Shown in pieces: positions 59,680 to 64,000 of a DNA stretch of 64,000 bases (position 1 is its first letter; the number at the start of each line of letters is the position of its first letter). The notes beneath the pieces were generated by a model, which did no database searches, was not told the DNA's origin, and worked only from the letters and a program-made list of their open reading frames with translations. The position numbers and the translations under genes are program-made. The stretch covers positions 257,632 through 321,631 of the forward strand of contig CAWEHU010000029.1 of assembly GCA_963808965.1 (NCBI GenBank), written 5' to 3'. Source of the DNA: CAWEHU01 sp963808965 (lineage in GTDB: Bacteria; Pseudomonadota; Alphaproteobacteria; Acetobacterales; Acetobacteraceae).

Positions 59680-60969
59680 ATGTCTTTCGCAGCCCACCCT
59701 ACCCCGGTTACCGGCCGTCGCCCGCGCTGGCGGCAACGCATCCTGCACTTCCTGGTCGTTGCCGGCCCGGGCCTCATCGTGATGGTCGCTGATAACGACG
59801 CGGGTGCCGTCTCCACCTACACTCAAGCGGGCGCGCAGTACGGCACGAGCCTGCTCTGGGTGCTGCTGCTGCTCTTGCCGGTCACGTATTTCGTGCAGGA
59901 GATGGTCGCGCGCCTCGGCATCGCGACCGGCCAGGGCCACGCGGCCATGATCTATCGCCGCTTCGGCAAGTGGTGGGGGCGCTTCTCACTGGCCGATCTG
60001 CTCATCGTGAACTTCCTTACCCTGGTGACGGAATTCGCCGCCATCACGCTTGCGGCGCGTCACCTCGGCGTCTCGCCCGTGATAGCGGTTCCGGCGGCTG
60101 CGATCGGGCTGGTCCTCCTCGTCGGCACCGGCAGCTACCGCCGCTGGGAACGCATGACCCTCGGGCTCTGCGGCCTCAATCTCGCCTGGCTGTTTCTTGC
60201 TTGGTATGTCGGCCCCGAGGCACGGGCTATCATCCGTGACAGCTTCGTACCTTCGGTGCCGCCGGGCGGCATCACCGGCGATCTCGTGTTTCTGGTCATC
60301 GCCATCGTCGGGACGACGATCGCGCCGTGGCAGCTCTTCTTCCAGCAGAGCTGCGTTGCCGACAAGCGGCTTCGTTTCGCGGATCTACGCTGGGCGCGCC
60401 TCGACACGTTGGCGGGCGCCTTCGCGGTCGTCGTATTCGCCGGCTGCATGATGCTGGTCGGCGACGCGCTCCGGCGCGCGGGCGGCTCCTATCAGGACCC
60501 GGCCCAGATGGCGATCGCGCTGCGCGGCGAGATCGGCGGCGTCGGTTCCACGCTGATACTGCTGATGATGGTGAACGCGGCGCTGCTCGGCGCGACGGCG
60601 ATCTCACTCTCCTCGGCCTGGGCGTGGGGCGAGGTCATGGGCGTACGCAACACCTTGCAGGCCCGGATCAGCGAGGCCCCGGCGTTCTATGCCGCCTACG
60701 CCGTGTGTGTCGCTCTCGCGGCCGGGCTCGTGCTGATACCCGGCGCGCCGTTGCAGGCGATCATTCTCAGCGTGCAGGTACTGGCCGGCGTGATGCTGCC
60801 ATCGGCCATCGTCTTTCTCCAGCTTCTGCTGAACGACCGGGAGATGCTGGGCGACCGTTTCGTCAATCGCGCGTGGAACAACTGGGTGAACTGGACGGTG
60901 ATCGCGGTGTTGTTCGCGCTGTCGCTCGCCCTGGCCGTCCAGGTGATCGTATTCGGAACTACCCCGTAG
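59680..60969 (+). CDS. NRAMP-related divalent metal transporter with altered metal motifs
   Basis: 429 aa, about 11 membrane helices. The helix-1 motif is VADNDAGAVSTY instead of the DPGNW/DPxN metal site of Mn/Fe NRAMPs. The helix-6 motif is GTTIAPWQLFFQQS, where the Met of A-x-x-M is absent. Loss of the Met thioether is the feature of NRAMP-related Mg2+ transporters (NRMTs) and other divergent clades. It therefore probably moves a hard cation such as Mg2+ or Mn2+, not Fe2+/Cd2+. The start at 59680 has GGAAAGAGCG upstream. A small membrane protein follows 22 bases later. Confidence 0.82.
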   Translation: MSFAAHPTPVTGRRPRWRQRILHFLVVAGPGLIVMVADNDAGAVSTYTQAGAQYGTSLLWVLLLLLPVTYFVQEMVARLGIATGQGHAAMIYRRFGKWWGRFSLADLLIVNFLTLVTEFAAITLAARHLGVSPVIAVPAAAIGLVLLVGTGSYRRWERMTLGLCGLNLAWLFLAWYVGPEARAIIRDSFVPSVPPGGITGDLVFLVIAIVGTTIAPWQLFFQQSCVADKRLRFADLRWARLDTLAGAFAVVVFAGCMMLVGDALRRAGGSYQDPAQMAIALRGEIGGVGSTLILLMMVNAALLGATAISLSSAWAWGEVMGVRNTLQARISEAPAFYAAYAVCVALAAGLVLIPGAPLQAIILSVQVLAGVMLPSAIVFLQLLLNDREMLGDRFVNRAWNNWVNWTVIAVLFALSLALAVQVIVFGTTP

Positions 60970-60991
60970 CGGGATGCGAGGGAGAATCACC

Positions 60992-61195
60992 ATGTCCGAC
61001 CTGACCTTCGATCCAGGTTCCCGTGTGGTTCATCCACTGGATGACGCGCCGGAGCCGAAGCTCTATCACGACGACCTTGGCCGTATGCGGATGACGCGCA
61101 CGGTCAAGCTCTCGCTCATGCTGCTCCAGGCGCATATCGGGCTGATGCTGCTCCTGCTCGGCTGGCGGGCGCTGACGCTGAGCGGGGTGGTTTAA
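60992..61195 (+). CDS. 67-aa small membrane protein downstream of the NRAMP-related gene
   Basis: From the ATG at 60992 after GGGAG. A polar N-terminal half (MSDLTFDPGSRVVHPLDDAP) leads to one C-terminal helix, VKLSLMLLQAHIGLMLLLLG, with a His and a Gln inside. It is co-transcribed with the transporter and may be an accessory subunit. An upstream ATG six codons earlier is also in frame. No family recognised. Confidence 0.6.
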   Translation: MSDLTFDPGSRVVHPLDDAPEPKLYHDDLGRMRMTRTVKLSLMLLQAHIGLMLLLLGWRALTLSGVV

Positions 61196-61289
61196 GCGTC
61201 TGGCATCCGCGCCGGGCCGGCCTAGGAACTTTAGCGGCCTGCTAGTCCGGGCGCGGCACCCATGAAACGCTCTCCGCAGAGATCCTCCT

Positions 61290-62279
61290 TTATGGCGTCA
61301 CGTCGATGTTGGTCTGCGACGTCCAATCCCCGTACGGGTCGCGGTGGGCGTCGCACACTTGGCAATTCGGACCGAAGAAGTACCTGACCTGCTGTCGCAG
61401 TTCCATTCAACAAGTAGTCGAGCCAGTTGACAGCCAGCCTTTCCGCCTCGGTCAGGATGAAGGTGTTACCCACACCGTTCACAATCCCGAACCACAGGCC
61501 GGAATGCCCTGCGTTCGCGTTCGACGCCAAGTAGGCCGCCGTGCCCTGCGCCACCAGGATGTTATAGTTGTCGATGGAGTTCTGATAAGCGACATCGGTC
61601 GTGCCCCGTTAACGATGAGCACCGGCACGTGCAGATTTTGGAGCTGCTCTCTGCCGATGCCATTCGGGTAGCCATTCGCAGGCGTAGGAGTGGAAAAGAA
61701 TCCAGTGTTGAACGCCATCACCGTCTTGACGCGGGGGTCCGCGCCGGCGACGAGAGCCTCAAGCCCGCCGCAGGACTGACCTGCAACAGCGATCTTGTTG
61801 AGATCAAGTCGGTCGCGGAATTGAGTGCGGGCGTTACCCCCTGCGTCGTCCTGCACTGCATAGTTTCCACTTGCCCAATTCATCGCATCGGTCAACAAGC
61901 TTGGCGTGGCAGTCCCGTTTGCGGGCTCAGCATTGTACGCACCGTTGGCGACCACAACAAAACCATGGGCGGCCAGGATAGTCGACAGGAACGTGTACCC
62001 GAAGTTGCTTGGACTGCATGCCCCATTCGCCCAAAAAACAACGGGCAGCGACTTGCGGGGGAACTCATTCAGTTTCTCCGGGCGAAACACGGTGTGGTCA
62101 GGCAAGCCTGCTGCGGGCTCCCGCACAACCGAGTAGAAATGGCTCATTCCGGAAACTGCATTCGCGCGGTCGGAGACGCCAGCGACTGCCGCGGTAAAGT
62201 CTTGGGCAATGGCTGGTGGGGCTGACAGCATCGCGGTAAGAGCCGTCGCCGTCAGCAACATAGATGGGAGATGCCTCAT
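61290..62279 (-). pseudogene. Secreted alpha/beta hydrolase, two frameshifts
   Basis: Signal peptide MRHLPSMLLTATALTAMLSA...IAQ. The hydrolase core has VVFWANGACSPSNFGYTFLS (oxyanion region), the nucleophile elbow VAGQSCGGLEALV (G-x-S-x-G) and ADPRVKTVMAFNTG. After a shift near 61606 the frame continues TTDVAYQNSIDNYNILVAQ and GHSGLWFGIVNG (His). After another near 61381-61388 it ends YFFGPNCQVCDAHRDPYG to a stop at 61290. The rebuilt protein is about 325 aa, like chlorophyllase/PET-hydrolase-type secreted esterases. Substrate unknown. Confidence 0.75.
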
Positions 62280-62339
62280 TCTTCGCTTCCTCTATCTGCG
62301 GGGATGGCTATTCGTGATCATTGGTTCTGTTCCTGCGCC

Positions 62340-64000
62340 CTATTGCCCAACCCCGTCGCTCCCTGACGATGTTGTGCTGCCTCGCTCGCTCTGCGCCGCA
62401 CAGACGAAATTCGCCGCGTCCTCGATGCTGCCGTTGCCGCTATAGCGCGCTTGGCTCGGATAGAGGCAGAGCGGTCGCGTGCGCCCCGGCCAGGGCGTGC
62501 TCGCGCCCGCGCTCGCGACCAGCCGCTCTGGGGCGATCCCCTTCTCGACCCAACTCACCAGAGCCGTGAACGGCGAGAAGGAGTTGGTCGCCACCCCGCC
62601 TCCGCAATGTCCCATGCCGGGGACCAGGAACAGACGCACGAAATCCTGTGCGTGGCCCATCCGGCGGTCCATGGCATTGTACCAGCGGATCGTGTCCAAC
62701 GGAGAAAACACGCCATCGGAGAGGCCGTGATAGATGATCATCTTGCCGCCGTTCTGCAGGAACGCGGTGCGGTCGGGCGAGCGCGCGGTCATGAACTGAA
62801 TTGATGATTCGGTGTAAACGGACGTTCGCGCGTAAATCTTGGGCGCATCGACATCGAAGTTGAAGCCAAAGATGTACCGCGGCCAGTTGGTTCACCGGAA
62901 CCGGAACCGGCGGTGTGATAAAGACCAGCGGTAGCGATCCGCCCCCGAGCGTCATGTTTAGCGCGTTGTTTACAAGCGGCTGGCCGGGCTGCGCCGGCAT
63001 CCCAAGGCTCCATTGCGCATGGAGGCCGTGCCAGTGATCCCCGCGTCCCACGGGAACCGTGTGTAGAGGGCCTCACCTTCGGAGTTGCGCGCGCCTTCGG
63101 CGAAAATTCGGAGCAGCGCATTCACCTGCCCGCCGCTGAGGCAGCTTGCGTCCTTCGCACCAGCGCATTGCACGGCTTGCAATTGCGGCAGGACGCGGCG
63201 CGTGGTGCATGCGCTGTAGTCGTCGATGATGCCGTCCTTGAGCCCGTCCAGCCCGTCGCAGGCCGCCAGCACCGCATTAGCGGCGAGCTGCAAGTCGAAG
63301 TCGGAGAAGGTGTCGGGAAGATAGGGCTGGCTGTTCACGTCGGTCCGGGTCGCGAGCGGTTCAAGCGCCTGTTCGTTCCAGGCTTCGGCGACCGCCGCCT
63401 TGGGCAGATCGAACCCAGGCGACCCCGCGACGATGCCGTCGAAGTAGTTGGGGAAACGCTGGGATGCGACCATGGCTTGCCGGCCGCCGTTCGAGCAGCC
63501 GTCGAAATACGAATATTGCGGTGCCCGACCGTAGTAGCTGGTCACGATGCTCTTGCCGGTCAGCGTCGTGCGATCAACCGCGTTGTAGCCGTAGTCGGTC
63601 CTGGCCTGCGGATCGAGCCCGAACGCTGCCGTGCCGCCCGCATTAGGATCGTTGTCGAACGTATTATCGTGGCCGCCATCGGTGGAAATGACCGCATAGC
63701 CGAGCGGCAACACCTGCGGCTCGCCGGGCGGTGAGCCGTTGCCAAGCGAGTTCGGCAGCGTGCCATCCGTGCCGCCGCCGCCCTGGAAATAGAACCGCCC
63801 GTTCCAGTCATCGGGCATTCGCAAATGGAACCCGATGCTAAACGGGAGGTTGTCCGCGCCGATGCGCTGATTGATCCGGCCGATCACCTCACAATGCGCC
63901 GGCAGACCGTTCGCGGCGGGATTCTCCTGCGCCGTGGTGATGACCGTATCGGGCAGTGCGTAGTTCGCGACGTCGGCGCAGCTATCTGCCGCTCTCGCCG
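62340..64000 (-). pseudogene. Tannase/feruloyl esterase family protein, partial and frameshifted
   Basis: The 5' end lies beyond the window; the visible part begins DSCADVANYALPDTVITTAQ. The family nucleophile motif is FDGCSNGGRQAM and the acid/base region includes GMGHCGGG. The frame is lost near 63028 (resumes LHAQWSLGMPAQPGQP) and again near 62885-62910 (resumes WPRYIFGFNFDVDAPK, MIIYHGLSDGVFSPLDTIRW). The C-terminus at 62340 is Ser/Gly-rich. Intact members are secreted esterases of 500-600 aa that cleave phenolic esters such as gallate or ferulate. It is co-directional with the other esterase and 60 bases before it. Confidence 0.8.

Noticed and set aside
1..64000. Prophage, integrase, transposase, toxin-antitoxin or anti-phage defence genes
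   Set aside because: Looked for on both strands by motif and gene context; none recognised. Gene content is housekeeping and accessory metabolism.

Overview
The window looks like chromosome of a high-GC alphaproteobacterium. Gene order dusB-ntrB-ntrC-ntrY-ntrX-dat-HAD-hfq-hflX (about 3.5-14.3 kb, minus strand), PHB phasin biology, a fused IspDF, a PEP-CTERM protein and group III truncated haemoglobin/NsrR all suit Rhodospirillales, probably Acetobacteraceae; this placement is inference from gene content and order. No rRNA, tRNA, CRISPR array, phage or insertion sequence was recognised.

Layout. 0-3.5 kb: partial gamma-glutamyltransferase, DsbA-like thiol oxidoreductase, flavin reductase, and a phasin with a readable promoter. 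3.5-14.3 kb: Ntr two-component pairs, D-amino-acid aminotransferase and Hfq/HflX. 14.4-17.2 kb: IspDF, an exported PEP-CTERM protein, CutA, a small lipoprotein. 17.3-23.7 kb: a very-long-chain fatty acid (VLCFA) lipid A cluster, acpXL-fabZXL-fabF2XL-fabF1XL-fabG-adh-(small exported protein)-lpxXL, in which FabF2XL has lost its catalytic Cys. 23.7-30.3 kb: small exported proteins and lipoproteins, a family-2 glycosyltransferase, a halogenase-like flavoenzyme, a methyltransferase and an MlaC-like protein. 30.3-33.9 kb: PncA, Gmd/Rmd for GDP-D-rhamnose, MarR, and a 29-aa membrane protein behind a perfect CRP-type palindrome. 34-40.4 kb: two-subunit NAD-linked formate dehydrogenase with cofactor genes mobB and moeA (mobA lies at 46 kb). 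41.3-44.5 kb: pyrophosphatase, DUF6328 membrane protein, DUF47 and Pit. 48.5-51.3 kb: OtnK/OtnC/OtnI for 3-oxo-tetronate use. 51.3-53.7 kb: CRP-family regulator coupled to a membrane/[2Fe-2S] adenylate cyclase like Sinorhizobium CyaC. 54.3-61.2 kb: orphan periplasmic binding protein, Kup, haemoglobin/NsrR, and an NRAMP-related transporter between two small genes. 61.3-64 kb: two secreted esterases, the second cut by the window edge.

Two themes stand out. First, cell-envelope lipid modification (VLCFA lipid A, D-rhamnose, an MlaC-like protein, a glycosyltransferase) beside an unassigned flavoenzyme/methyltransferase pair. Second, redox/cAMP signalling: a putative electron-transport-sensing cyclase, its CRP partner, and a CRP box elsewhere in the window.

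Caution: ten conserved genes between 24 and 64 kb are split by about thirteen single-base frameshifts, while none is seen in the first 24 kb. This looks more like consensus sequence error than decay, although one shift lies in a 7-C run that could be a real slippage site.
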